The notes under the pieces are model-generated. The model saw nothing but the letters and a program-made list of their open reading frames with translations, searched no databases and was not told the DNA's origin. Of a stretch of DNA of 64,000 nucleotides, positions 18,450 to 27,292 are shown in pieces (position 1 is the stretch's first letter; every line of letters starts with the position of its first letter). This DNA comes from Methylonatrum kenyense (lineage in GTDB: Bacteria; Pseudomonadota; Gammaproteobacteria; Nitrococcales; Aquisalimonadaceae). The stretch lies in contig NZ_JALPKO010000002.1 of assembly GCF_023195885.1 (NCBI RefSeq), positions 357,377 through 421,376 on the forward strand, given 5' to 3'. The position numbers were made by a program, and so were the translations under genes.

Positions 18450-20069
18450 ATGGCCGAAGTGATTGCTTTGGTGGTTGCAGTCCAGGGTGAGGTGATTGCG
18501 CGTGCGCCGGATGGCTCGGAGCGCGTTCTTGCCGTGGGCGACGAAATCTTTGAGAACGAGATCATCATCACCGGCGAGGGTGCGCGCATTACGCTGGATT
18601 CCCTGGATGGCCAGCCTTTTGTGGTCGAGGCCAACCAGGAAACCCTGATGAGCCGCGAACTCGCCGGCCGTGAACCGCCGACCGAGGATGAGTCGGTGGT
18701 CACGGATGCCGCCGTGGCGCAGGTAATCGAGGCGCTGGAGGCGGGCGAGGATCTGCTGGAAGTGCTGGATCCGGCCGCGGCCGGACCCGGTGGTGCCGAT
18801 GGTGGAGGCGGCCGCAGCTTCGTGCAGCTTGCGCGCATCGTCGAACAGACTGGCGATCTCGCATTCGCTTTTCCGCAGAACCTGGCGGGTTCCACGCCGG
18901 TTGCCGAAGTCCTGCCCCAGCTCGAGGCAGTTGCCGAAACCGTCGCCGGGACACCGGCCCCGGTGGTCACGCCGCCCGTTGTAGAGGATGAAACTGAAGA
19001 ACCGGAGATCATCCTGCCGCCGGGTGACGAAGATCCGATCGACGAAGATCCGATCGACGAGGATCCGGGCGACGAGGATCCGGGCGACGAGGATCCGGGC
19101 GACGAGGATCCGGGCGACGAGGATCCGGGCGACGAGGATCCGGGCGACGAAGATCCGGGCGACGAAGATCCGGAGACCCCGGAGGAGCCGGAGATCATTG
19201 TCGAGGCGGCGGGGGCGTACCGTTCCGGGCAGGGTGCTTCCCAGAATCCCAATGCGACGGGTGGTAGTTACGCAAACGCCAACGGCCTGCAACAGAACGC
19301 CCTGGATGGCGACGGCAACCCCGTGTCGCGTGGAAATGCAGAGCTGACTATCGATGGGGACGGCTTCTACGGGGTCAGACACACGGCCTCGGAGAATGTG
19401 GCGCAATGGGATCCGACCGTCATCAACAACACTGAAAGTGTCGTCATCAAGCTGACGGAACTGGCGGGCAGCGCGACGTTCGAGTTCCGCGGTGACATCG
19501 GGGGGGCGCAGTATTCGCTCTACGACGAGAATGGCGCGCGCGTTGGTGGAAGCAATCAAAGCTTCTCGCTGGCCGAGGAGGTCGACGGGAACGGACTCGC
19601 CACCATCAGCTTTGATAGTGGTGGCGGCGCCACGGGCTTTCTCTACATCGCATTTGACGGCGGAAGTGGCTCGAGTTTTGCCGTCAAGCCGGTAAGTCTG
19701 GCGGCGTTCGGGGAAGCGGTCGAGAATGATGCCGAGAGCCTCGATCTGGCGCTGCTCGCTGATTTCGATGAGCCCTTCCTTTACGACAGCGAGGAACCGT
19801 CAGTTCTGCTCGCTCAGGACGAGCCCGCCGGGCAGGATCTGCTGACCGGCGGCCCGCAAGGCGGGGATGAGCAGCCGCTTACGGAGAACGAGCTGCTGGC
19901 TTCGGAACAGGAGTCTCTCATTCCGGGCGGTGATGAGCAGACGTCTGACGCCAGCGGCCAGCAGGGTCGGGGCTATCAGGATGCCCAGCTGCCGGAGTAC
20001 GCTTTCATCGACGGCCCCGGTTCCCAGGATGCGGATCTGCCGGTGACCCCGCTGACAACGGATACCTGA
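18450..20069 (+). CDS. Short retention-module protein without RTX repeats
   Basis: A 539-residue protein whose first about 135 residues are a second LapA-type retention module (VQGEVIARAPDGSERVL; RSFVQLARI), 60-70% alike by eye to the first. The cleavage motif Pro-Ala-Ala-Ala-Gly is at 108-112, the same position. Then come a Pro/Glu linker, ten GDEDP/IDEDP pentapeptides (about 192-241), one beta-rich domain (about 260-420, FEFRGDIGGAQYSLYDENG) and an acidic Gln-rich tail. No RTX nonapeptides and no T1SS-143 domains are seen. ATG 18450 (SD GAGG) gives an N-terminus aligned with the large adhesin; ATG 18435 is an alternative. A terminator follows at once, so the short form is not an accidental truncation at the end. 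Confidence 0.88.
   Translation: MAEVIALVVAVQGEVIARAPDGSERVLAVGDEIFENEIIITGEGARITLDSLDGQPFVVEANQETLMSRELAGREPPTEDESVVTDAAVAQVIEALEAGEDLLEVLDPAAAGPGGADGGGGRSFVQLARIVEQTGDLAFAFPQNLAGSTPVAEVLPQLEAVAETVAGTPAPVVTPPVVEDETEEPEIILPPGDEDPIDEDPIDEDPGDEDPGDEDPGDEDPGDEDPGDEDPGDEDPGDEDPETPEEPEIIVEAAGAYRSGQGASQNPNATGGSYANANGLQQNALDGDGNPVSRGNAELTIDGDGFYGVRHTASENVAQWDPTVINNTESVVIKLTELAGSATFEFRGDIGGAQYSLYDENGARVGGSNQSFSLAEEVDGNGLATISFDSGGGATGFLYIAFDGGSGSSFAVKPVSLAAFGEAVENDAESLDLALLADFDEPFLYDSEEPSVLLAQDEPAGQDLLTGGPQGGDEQPLTENELLASEQESLIPGGDEQTSDASGQQGRGYQDAQLPEYAFIDGPGSQDADLPVTPLTTDT
19023..19172 (+). repeat. 15-bp coding tandem repeat, 10 units
   Basis: Ten units of 15 bp encode Gly/Ile-Asp-Glu-Asp-Pro. The central copies (GACGAGGATCCGGGC) are identical at the nucleotide level, which points to recent expansion. 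Because the unit is a multiple of three, slippage changes linker length without a frameshift. Each unit contains GGATCC or AGATCC. Confidence 0.95.
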
Positions 20070-20097
20070 GTCAGCAATTTTACTTCAGACGTCAGGT

Positions 20098-20125
20098 CCC
20101 GCTGCTGCTGCAGCGGGCTTTTTTG
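20098..20125 (+). terminator. Intrinsic terminator after the second retention-module gene
   Basis: CCCGCTGC (20098-20105) pairs with GCAGCGGG (20110-20117), followed by C and six T. It separates this gene from the convergent lapD. Confidence 0.9.
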
Positions 20126-20141
20126 TTGTCTCGGTAAGGCC

Positions 20142-22067
20142 TCAGGCCGGTCCCACCAGCGGTCCGGTATAGCCATCGATGCCCAGATCCCGGATGCAGT
20201 CGCGTTCCGCCTCGGTGCGCACGCCCTCGGCGATGATGGTCAGGTTGATTGCGTGGCCCACCGTGCACAGCCCGCGCAGGAAGGCCTGCTGCGCCGTATT
20301 GCTGTCGATATCGCGGATCTGTGCCGGTGCCACCTTGATGTAATGCAGCCCGAGATCGTGCAGGTCGGCGATGCGGTGGAAATCCGGACCGACGTGCTCC
20401 ATGCCGATCTGGCAGCCGGCCACGCGCAGGCTCAGGCAGAGGCTGCGGAAACTCTCCAGATGGCGCAGCGCCGCATGCTCCGGAATCTCCACCAGCAGAC
20501 GCGAGGCAAGCGACGGGGCGGCGTTCAGACGACGTGCCAGCTCCAGGCAAAAGGCCGGATCCTCCAGTGTCTGCGGCGACAGATTGATGGCCAGTGGTCC
20601 GGCGGTGGGTGTCTGCAGCCGGGCCAGCGCCACGTTGACAACATCCCGGTCCACCCGCGCCAGCAGCCCAAGGCGGGCTGCCCACGGGATGAAGTAACCG
20701 GCCGGTTGCAGCCGGTTGTCCAGATGCAGGCGGGCCAGGCACTCCCGGTGCAGTGTTCGGCCGTGCAGGTCCACGACCGGGAACTCGGCCAGTTCCAGGC
20801 CGTACTGATCGAGCGCGCCCTCGATAACCTCACGCCATTCCACGGTCGTACGGGGGTGCGCCTGCTCGCCGATCTCGGGAGGCGCCGTCTCTGCCTCGCC
20901 ATCTGCGCGCTGTTCCGCCACCGCCAGCGCCGAATCCGCCGCTGCCAGCAGCGAAGCGCAGCTCTGGCCGTTCTGGTATTGCGCCAGGCTCATCGAGATC
21001 GACGGCCGGTGACCGGCTTTCACTTCTGACAGAATTGGTGCGATACGGGACTTGACTGCCTCCACCAGGGCCTCGGACTGTTCGTCGAAATCCGGCATCA
21101 GCAGCCCGAAATCGCTGCCATTGAGCCTGCCCACCAGTGCCTGGGGCTGGTCGCCGGCGGCCTGCTCCAGTGCCGCCGCAAGCTTGCGCAGCATGACATC
21201 CGTGTCCTGGCGTCCCGCAACGCGGTTCATCTGTTCCAGGTCACCGACCCGAAGTAACAGCAGCATGCCGAGGCTGGTCGAGTGCTCGCCGGTGACCACC
21301 GCATCCAGATGGTTCATGAAATAATCCCGGTTCGCGGTGCCGGTCACCGGATCCAGCTGGGCCTGCCGCCGCAGACTGTGCAGTTTCAGGCCTTCCTCGC
21401 GCAGCATGTTTCGAATCCTGTCCGACAGGCGGTTCATGGCCCGGACCAGGCTTTTGAATTCCAGCGTCCTGGGTTCGTTAGAGGTGACGAAACGGCCATC
21501 GCCGATGGCCTCGGCCTGGTCAACCACATCCACCAGCGGGCTGGTGATGCGTCCCAGCAGCCAGGTGCCGAGCAGTCCGGCGGCAAGCCCCAGCGCCACG
21601 AACCAGCCGATCAGTTGCAGGATGCCCTGCCAAAGACTCTCCAGCGCGTAGCCGGCGTGGCTTTTCACCTCCAGCGTGCCGTACTGGCGCCAGCCGTCCT
21701 GCACCAGCGCCCGGCCCGGCTCGATATCCATGCCGACAAGGTTCGCAAACCACTCCGGCACTTGGCCCTCATAGGGTTCCCGATCCTGCCGGCGGTCCAC
21801 GATGGTTTCGCCGTCAGGGTCGCTGAGCCGGATGCGTTCGTAGTGTCCGGTGTCGAACTGTGCAGCCAGCATCAGTTCGATCAGCACCGGGTCCTTTTCC
21901 AGTTGGGTCATCGACAAGGCCAGCGAGGAGGCGTTGTCCATGTTCTTGACCCGCAGTTCCTGTTCCAGGTAGCGGGTCGCGGAAAGCGTGCTGATGACAA
22001 TGCTGCCCACCAGGAACAGCACCACGGTGATGAGAATGGCAAGCCAGAGTTGCTTGGTCAGTGACAT
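20142..22067 (-). CDS. lapD: LapD-like c-di-GMP receptor (degenerate GGDEF-EAL)
   Basis: A 641-residue inner-membrane receptor. TM1 at about 7-27, a periplasmic LapD/MoxY N-terminal domain with the output Trp region (DGWRQYGTLEVKSHAGYALESLW, split around the conserved Trp residues), TM2 at about 147-172, HAMP, then GGDEF and EAL domains. The GGDEF motif reads NGSDF (about residue 314) and the EAL motif reads ECL (about 441), so neither enzyme activity is expected. In the Pseudomonas model, c-di-GMP binding to the EAL domain lets the periplasmic domain sequester LapG. It is 34 nt downstream of lapG and convergent with the second adhesin gene. Confidence 0.95.
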   Translation of the reverse strand: MSLTKQLWLAILITVVLFLVGSIVISTLSATRYLEQELRVKNMDNASSLALSMTQLEKDPVLIELMLAAQFDTGHYERIRLSDPDGETIVDRRQDREPYEGQVPEWFANLVGMDIEPGRALVQDGWRQYGTLEVKSHAGYALESLWQGILQLIGWFVALGLAAGLLGTWLLGRITSPLVDVVDQAEAIGDGRFVTSNEPRTLEFKSLVRAMNRLSDRIRNMLREEGLKLHSLRRQAQLDPVTGTANRDYFMNHLDAVVTGEHSTSLGMLLLLRVGDLEQMNRVAGRQDTDVMLRKLAAALEQAAGDQPQALVGRLNGSDFGLLMPDFDEQSEALVEAVKSRIAPILSEVKAGHRPSISMSLAQYQNGQSCASLLAAADSALAVAEQRADGEAETAPPEIGEQAHPRTTVEWREVIEGALDQYGLELAEFPVVDLHGRTLHRECLARLHLDNRLQPAGYFIPWAARLGLLARVDRDVVNVALARLQTPTAGPLAINLSPQTLEDPAFCLELARRLNAAPSLASRLLVEIPEHAALRHLESFRSLCLSLRVAGCQIGMEHVGPDFHRIADLHDLGLHYIKVAPAQIRDIDSNTAQQAFLRGLCTVGHAINLTIIAEGVRTEAERDCIRDLGIDGYTGPLVGPA

Positions 22068-22101
22068 GCGGATGCCTCCTGGCGGTACACGTCGGGCCGG
22101 A

Positions 22102-22824
22102 TCATTGGCGGAAACCTTCCTGTTCCAGACGTTGCAGGACGTTGCCCCAGCGGGATATTCGCGCGGTCGGGTCGGCCTGTGAACTGCGGGCCCCGGGCGT
22201 CCAGAGTCCGTCGCTGTTGAAACTGAAAACCGGTTGCAAATCGTCGCGCTCTGCCGACGGCCGAACCTCGCCTACCAGGTTGTCGAGGATCAGCGGCTCG
22301 GCGTCGCTTGTCGGGTAATAGCCGAGCACCATGTGGGCCTGCGAGACGCTGCTGTAGCGGCCGCCGATTCGAGCGCGGACATAGATCAGGCGGAGCTGTT
22401 CATTGGGCACGCCGAGAATGCGCAGGCTTACGTACTTCGCGATCGAGTAGTCCTCGCAGTCTCCGCGCCCCTCGCCCAGGCTCTCCAGCGGCGTTGCCCA
22501 GTAATCCGGTTTGCCCCAGACGTCCTGATCCTCGCCGAACCTGATCCGTTCGTTGAAGAAACGGTTGACGTCACGCAACTGTTCCCGCACGGGGCGGCCG
22601 TCAAGCTCACGCAGCAGGCTTTCCCAGGCATTGACCGCCTCGACCCCCTGGCTGCCGTAGCGCTCCTGCATGGCGCCGCGCATGACATCGAAGTCGATAC
22701 GTGCAGCCTGCTCGGCCTGCGACAGCCGGAGACCGAGTCCCATGACCAGCACGAGGCCGGACAGCAGAAGCAGTCGGACCAGGGAACGTGCGGAGAACTC
22801 GTGCATGAAACGACTGCCTGGCAT
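22102..22824 (-). CDS. lapG: LapG-like periplasmic cysteine protease (BTLCP family)
   Basis: A 240-residue transglutaminase-like protease with an N-terminal signal/anchor segment (LVRLLLLSGLVLVMGLGL). The catalytic triad is visible: Cys123 in GDCEDYSIAKY, His164 in QAHMVLGYY and Asp181 in LILDNL; the acidic residues around the Cys (DCED) match the calcium site of LapG. It should cleave both retention modules after the Ala-Ala pair, releasing the adhesins when c-di-GMP is low. ATG 22824 has SD GAGGG; alternatives at 22830 and 22806. First gene of a lapG-lapD operon. Confidence 0.95.
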   Translation of the reverse strand: MPGSRFMHEFSARSLVRLLLLSGLVLVMGLGLRLSQAEQAARIDFDVMRGAMQERYGSQGVEAVNAWESLLRELDGRPVREQLRDVNRFFNERIRFGEDQDVWGKPDYWATPLESLGEGRGDCEDYSIAKYVSLRILGVPNEQLRLIYVRARIGGRYSSVSQAHMVLGYYPTSDAEPLILDNLVGEVRPSAERDDLQPVFSFNSDGLWTPGARSSQADPTARISRWGNVLQRLEQEGFRQ

Positions 22825-22986
22825 GAACACCCTCGTTTTTCGCCAGTCTATTCGGTTAAGGCATTTTTTCCCCGCCCTCCGTCACAGATGTGGGAATTTC
22901 TGGACAGGGCCTGTCGGGATGCCAGACTCAAGGGAACACCAGACTTCAGGACACCCACTGAATCGAGTGATGAGGAGATAATTGCA

Positions 22987-23265
22987 ATGAAGATGCGCCT
23001 GTTGACCCTGCTTTTCGGTATTGCGTTCGGCTCCGTGGCCTGGGCCCATGCCTGCCCTAGTGTGATGGCCGAGATTGATGCCATCCTCGAGGGCGACGAA
23101 GTGCCCAGTCACGTCGAAGCCGACGTGCTGGCCGAGGCCAAGGCCCTGCGTGAGGACGGCGAGCGCTATCACGACGCAGGCAAGCATGCAGAGGCGATGG
23201 ATGCCCTGGAACGCTCGCTGGCCCTGTTGGGCGGCGAGGGGGACGAGGACGTCTACGAGGAGTGA
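22987..23265 (+). CDS. Small exported protein of unknown function
   Basis: A 92-residue protein with a clear signal peptide (MRLLTLLFGIAFGSVAWA, cleavage near AHA). The mature part is a short acidic helical protein (EADVLAEAKALREDGERYHDAG, split around a TPR-like helix pair, then AEAMDALERSLALLG). The pattern Ala-Gly-Lys-His-Ala-Glu-Ala resembles half of a TPR hairpin. SD GAGGAG precedes the ATG by 9 nt. It is divergent from lapG, so a role in the Lap system is possible but unsupported. Confidence 0.75.
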   Translation: MKMRLLTLLFGIAFGSVAWAHACPSVMAEIDAILEGDEVPSHVEADVLAEAKALREDGERYHDAGKHAEAMDALERSLALLGGEGDEDVYEE

Positions 23266-23606
23266 TTGCGGCATTTCCCCGGTCGCCCCGGCGTTGACTT
23301 ATCTGCGCCGGGGCCTAACAATTTCCATGGTTTCCGGATCAGGAGTGACCCTTGGACATTCCCAGTAGTCCCGCATGCGGACTGGATTGCACAGTACAGC
23401 GGTAAGCAGTTCCTGATACGGATTTCCCTTCTCTCGTCGCAGGCTGCTTTCCGCTGATCTGACAGCGGCTGCGCCTGACAATACACCGAGCTTTCATCGG
23501 TGGCCCTTGCGGCTCATGCCCCTTGCCTCCCGGTTCCGTGCCCCTGGAATGCCTCCGGGCCGTCGCTCCTGTCCGCCTGACAGAACCCTCTGCCGGAGCG
23601 TGCGCA
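23266..23606. other. 341-nt intergenic region before mgtE
   Basis: No convincing ORF. It contains a 10-nt perfect palindrome CCGCATGCGG (23371-23380) flanked by AGTC/ACT, and weak promoter-like boxes (TTGACT at 23294). The length of the leader would allow a magnesium-responsive element for mgtE, but I cannot recognise an M-box consensus. Confidence 0.4.
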
Positions 23607-24977
23607 ATGGAAGATCGTGAAGACGTCGTCGAGCTCAAGGATTCCCTGCTTGATCTGATTCGTGACGAGGCCTGGTCCGATGTGACCGAGGAGTTCGACA
23701 GCCTCCACGTGCAGGACATCGCCGGCCTGCTCGGCGAACTGACCGAGCCGGACACCCGGGTCAAGGTGTTCCGGCAGATACCGCAGGAGCGCTGGGTCCC
23801 TGTCTTCTCCTACCTGCAACCCGCCCAGCAGGAGAGCATCCTTGCCCAGTTGAGCAACCGCGAGGGCCGCTACGTGCTCACGCACCTGCTGCCGGATGAC
23901 CGTACCGCCCTGCTGCAACAAATGGACCCGGAGCAGACCGAGCGGACGCTGAAGCTGCTTAAACCCGAAGACGTCCGCCTGGCGCTTTCGTTGCTGCACT
24001 ATCCGGAGGAGAGTGTCGGTCGCCTCATGACGCCGCGCTATGTCGCGGTGCAGCCGGAATGGACCATCGCCGAGGCGCTGCGCCACATTCGCCAGGAGGG
24101 GAAGAAAGGCGAGACGGTGAATACCGTCATGGTTCTGGACGAGCAGGAACGGCTGGTCGACGTGGCCGAACTGCGCCGTTTCATCCTCGCCGAGCCGGAC
24201 GAGATTGTTGACAGCATCCTGCCCGGCTACTTCGTCAGCGTGAACGCAGCCGAGGACCGGGAGGCCGCGGTCCGTGCCATGCAGCACTATGACCTGGAAG
24301 TGCTGCCGGTGACCGACAATGCCGGCGTACTGCTCGGCATTGTCACCATCGATGACGTCATGGACGTGGCCACCGAGGAGACCACCGAGGACTTCCACAA
24401 GATGGGGTCGGTAGGCGCCCTGACCCTGAGCGTCCGGGAAGCCAGCCCGGCGCTGCTGTACCGCAAGCGGGTCGGCTGGCTGGTGACACTGGTATTCGTC
24501 AACATCTTCAGCGGTGCGGCGATCGCCATTTTCGAAAGCACCATCGAGGCGGTGATCGCGCTGGTGTTCTTCTTGCCGATGATTGTTGCCAGCGGCGGTA
24601 ACGCCGGCGCGCAGACGGCAACACTGATGGTGCGCTCGATGGCCACCGGCGATGTCACGATGCGCGACTGGACGCGTCTTTTCGGCAAGGAATTGCTGGT
24701 CGGCGTTGGCCTGGGCATTACCATGGGCCTGGCGGTTTCGGCCATCGGCCTGTGGCGCGGCGGACCGGAGGTGGCCCTGGTCGTGGCCCTGGCTATGGCT
24801 ATGGTGGTAGTCATGGGATCCTTGGTGGGCATGGCGTTGCCGTTGTTGCTGAGCCTGGCCCGGTTCGATCCGGCCACGGCCAGTGTGCCGCTGATAACCT
24901 GTATCGCGGACATCGCCGGCATTCTCATCTACTTTTCGATAGCAACCACCTTGCTGACACTGCCACCACCGGGTTAG
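23607..24977 (+). CDS. mgtE: MgtE-family magnesium transporter
   Basis: A 456-residue Mg2+ channel/transporter. N-terminal superhelical domain (about 20-130), two CBS domains (about 135-255; LMTPRYVAVQPEWTIAEAL, GIVTIDDVMDVATEE) that gate the channel in response to cytosolic Mg2+, and five membrane helices (about 280-456) with the pore motif FFLPMIVASGGNAGAQTATL. ATG 23607 (MEDREDVVEL) is preceded by GGAG; the family's N-terminal domain begins here. It lies 10 nt before a DUF4139 gene in the same direction. Confidence 0.96.
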   Translation: MEDREDVVELKDSLLDLIRDEAWSDVTEEFDSLHVQDIAGLLGELTEPDTRVKVFRQIPQERWVPVFSYLQPAQQESILAQLSNREGRYVLTHLLPDDRTALLQQMDPEQTERTLKLLKPEDVRLALSLLHYPEESVGRLMTPRYVAVQPEWTIAEALRHIRQEGKKGETVNTVMVLDEQERLVDVAELRRFILAEPDEIVDSILPGYFVSVNAAEDREAAVRAMQHYDLEVLPVTDNAGVLLGIVTIDDVMDVATEETTEDFHKMGSVGALTLSVREASPALLYRKRVGWLVTLVFVNIFSGAAIAIFESTIEAVIALVFFLPMIVASGGNAGAQTATLMVRSMATGDVTMRDWTRLFGKELLVGVGLGITMGLAVSAIGLWRGGPEVALVVALAMAMVVVMGSLVGMALPLLLSLARFDPATASVPLITCIADIAGILIYFSIATTLLTLPPPG

Positions 24978-24987
24978 GGAGCCGCCA

Positions 24988-26430
24988 ATGCGCCGTGCCA
25001 TATCATCTGTCTGCAGCCTGATCCTGGGCTTGGGCCTCCTGCCGCTGGCAGTCGCCGCTGAGACGGTCAGGACGGCGCCGGCGGATGGCCGGCCCTCGGC
25101 GGTTGCAGGCGAAACGCTGGATTCCGCGGACCGTGTCAGCAGCACCGCCGATGACCGCGAGGAACTGGTCCTCACGATCTACCAGAACGCGCCGGCGCTG
25201 GTGCGCGACCGGCGCCAGATCGGATTGTCGGATGAACCGCTGTCGCTGCATGTGCTTGATGTCAGTGACCGCATGCTGGGCGCCAGCCTGAGATTGGGTG
25301 GCGAGGCCGAGCTGCGGCTGCATGCCGTGCGCCGGCCGGAACCACTGGAACGCCAGCGACTGCTGCGGTCGCTGGTCGGGCAGACCGTCAGCGTGCGGCC
25401 GGGCGAGGCGATTGATGGCGAGACCCGGGAGGCGCGTCTGGTCTCGCTGGTCGACGGTGACCCGCTGGTGTCCATCGACGAATCCCTTGAGATCATCGAT
25501 GCGCGATCCCCGTGGCGGCTGGTGCTGCCGGCGGATGCCGGCATCATGCAGCGCACCGAGGGCCTCTGGATTGACCTGGAAAGCGAGCTGGCAGGACGCC
25601 AGGGTGTCGAGTTCCTGTATCAGACGCAGGGCCTGGCCTGGCAGGCGGACTATGTGCTCGATCTCGAGTCCGACGTCCTCCGCATGCAGGCCTTTGCCAG
25701 CCTCGAGAACCGCACGGCGCTGGATTTCGATGCCGCCCGCATCCGGCTGCTGGCCGGTGACCCGCAGACCGAGGCCCCGATGCAGCGCCGTGAGATGCTG
25801 GCCAGTGACGCGGTCGGCGTCAGTGCCGAGGGGCCCTACCAGCTCTTTACCTTGCCGCGGCGCGTGACATTGCCGGCCGGCGAGAATCTGCAGGTGCCTC
25901 TGTTCCCGCTGCTGGAGGCGGAGTTCGAGCGCCAGTATCGGGTCGAGGGCCATGCCGGCGGTCGCAGTGTCGGCGAGCAGCGGGTGCCGGTCAGTCTGCA
26001 CCTGTCGTTCGTCACACCGGACGATGACGATCAGGCCTGGCCGTTCCCGGCCGGCGCTGCCCGGGTCTACCAGCAGGACAGCGAGGAGGAGCCGCTATTT
26101 CTTGGCCAGGACCGCATCCCGGCAAGCTCTCCCGGCTCCGAGGTCGAACTGCGCCTGGGTACCGTGTTCGACGTGACGGCAACCCGTACCCAGCGCGAAT
26201 TCCGCCGCCTGGGCGAGCGCGAGGATGAACAGGCCTGGACCGTCGCGCTGCGCAACGCCGGCGACGAGGACGCCACCGTCGAGGTCATCGAACGGATCCC
26301 CGGGCAATGGACCATGCTCGAGGAAAGCAGCGACCATCGGCGGCCTGCCTCGGACCGGGCGGTCTGGCGCCTGACGGTGCCCGCCGGCGGTGACAAGGAA
26401 CTGCACTACCGGGTCCAGATTCGTCATTGA
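24988..26430 (+). CDS. Exported DUF4139-domain protein
   Basis: A 480-residue secreted or periplasmic protein with a signal peptide (ISSVCSLILGLGLLPLAVAAE). The segment FLYQTQGLAWQADYVLDL and the following beta-rich half are typical of DUF4139 proteins; the C-terminal piece (WTVALRNAGDEDATVEVIERIPG, in shorter parts) is the conserved end. Function unknown in this family. It follows mgtE by 10 nt and is probably co-transcribed with it. Confidence 0.85.
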   Translation: MRRAISSVCSLILGLGLLPLAVAAETVRTAPADGRPSAVAGETLDSADRVSSTADDREELVLTIYQNAPALVRDRRQIGLSDEPLSLHVLDVSDRMLGASLRLGGEAELRLHAVRRPEPLERQRLLRSLVGQTVSVRPGEAIDGETREARLVSLVDGDPLVSIDESLEIIDARSPWRLVLPADAGIMQRTEGLWIDLESELAGRQGVEFLYQTQGLAWQADYVLDLESDVLRMQAFASLENRTALDFDAARIRLLAGDPQTEAPMQRREMLASDAVGVSAEGPYQLFTLPRRVTLPAGENLQVPLFPLLEAEFERQYRVEGHAGGRSVGEQRVPVSLHLSFVTPDDDDQAWPFPAGAARVYQQDSEEEPLFLGQDRIPASSPGSEVELRLGTVFDVTATRTQREFRRLGEREDEQAWTVALRNAGDEDATVEVIERIPGQWTMLEESSDHRRPASDRAVWRLTVPAGGDKELHYRVQIRH

Positions 26431-26576
26431 GTGGGTGGCAGGCGCAGGTACGACTGTCCATTGCGTCACTGCTCACGGATAATGCATGCAGCAAGGAAAC
26501 GTGGGCCCGAGCCTGCAGGCGTCAGCGCCCGAGAGCGTTTCCGGAACCATTCGCCTGTCTTCATGGAGGATTTCCC

Positions 26577-27146
26577 GTGAGCCGCGTCCTGTTGTTGCTT
26601 CTGACGTCCGTTCTGCTGGCTGCCTGCGCGACCACCGGTCAGGTCATCTCGCTGTCACCCAGTGGTGCGGTGGACGAGTCCGATGTCGGCGTCGGTCGTG
26701 AGGTGGCGGTGCGGGCGGTGAACGAACGTGACCGCATTCACTTGGGTACCGCCGATAGCCGCATTGCCGAAACCGAGCCCCTGGTATCGGATCGGGATCT
26801 CTCCGACGTCGTGACCGAGGCTGCGAAGGAGGCGCTGCGTCGCAAGGGGTTCCGGCCGGTGGCCTGGGATTCGTCCGCGAATCGCCGGCTTACCGTGCGC
26901 ATTCGGGAGCTGGAGCATAACGTGAGCAGCGCCGTGCCGCGGCAGGTCCGCACCCGTGTGGAGCTTGCCTTCGATGCGGCCAACGATGGCCGCTCACTGT
27001 CCGGCAGCAGCCGCTCGACCCAGACCGATGCGGTGACCGTGCGGCCTTCGCCCCGGGATAACGCGGAATACATCAACAAGGCCATCGATGGCGCCCTGCG
27101 CAATCTTTACAACGATCGGTTGATGGATTTCCTCGCCAATCCGTGA
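26577..27146 (+). CDS. YajG-like lipoprotein
   Basis: A 189-residue lipoprotein. GTG at 26577 follows a strong SD (TGGAGG, 7-nt spacing); the lipobox is LLAAC, with lipidated Cys at about residue 15. The rest resembles the YajG family: VGREVAVRAVNERD, LTVRIRELEH, VELAFDAANDG and the C-terminal NKAIDGALRNLYNDRLMDFL. The role of YajG is unknown; it is an outer-membrane-associated lipoprotein by inference. No ATG start upstream is plausible because the signal peptide begins at the GTG. Confidence 0.85.
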   Translation: MSRVLLLLLTSVLLAACATTGQVISLSPSGAVDESDVGVGREVAVRAVNERDRIHLGTADSRIAETEPLVSDRDLSDVVTEAAKEALRRKGFRPVAWDSSANRRLTVRIRELEHNVSSAVPRQVRTRVELAFDAANDGRSLSGSSRSTQTDAVTVRPSPRDNAEYINKAIDGALRNLYNDRLMDFLANP

Positions 27147-27292
27147 ACGGATGCGCGGCCGCCCGTGTCCACTGCATGACATCTGCCGATGAACGATCCA
27201 GTCCCGACCGGTGATGGTATGGGTGATCCGGCCGGGCGGCGGGCGGTCCGCGTCGGCCGGCTTGGGCCGCGACTGCAACGGGAGCGGAGAAG

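Noticed and set aside
19023..19172. CRISPR-like regular repeat
   Set aside because: Units are directly adjacent without spacers and are in frame in a coding sequence; it is a coding tandem repeat.
18327..19559. Antisense open frame over the second retention-module gene, with repeated ARI/VARIL units
   Set aside because: The repeats are the reverse of the GDEDP tandem array; no independent coding evidence.
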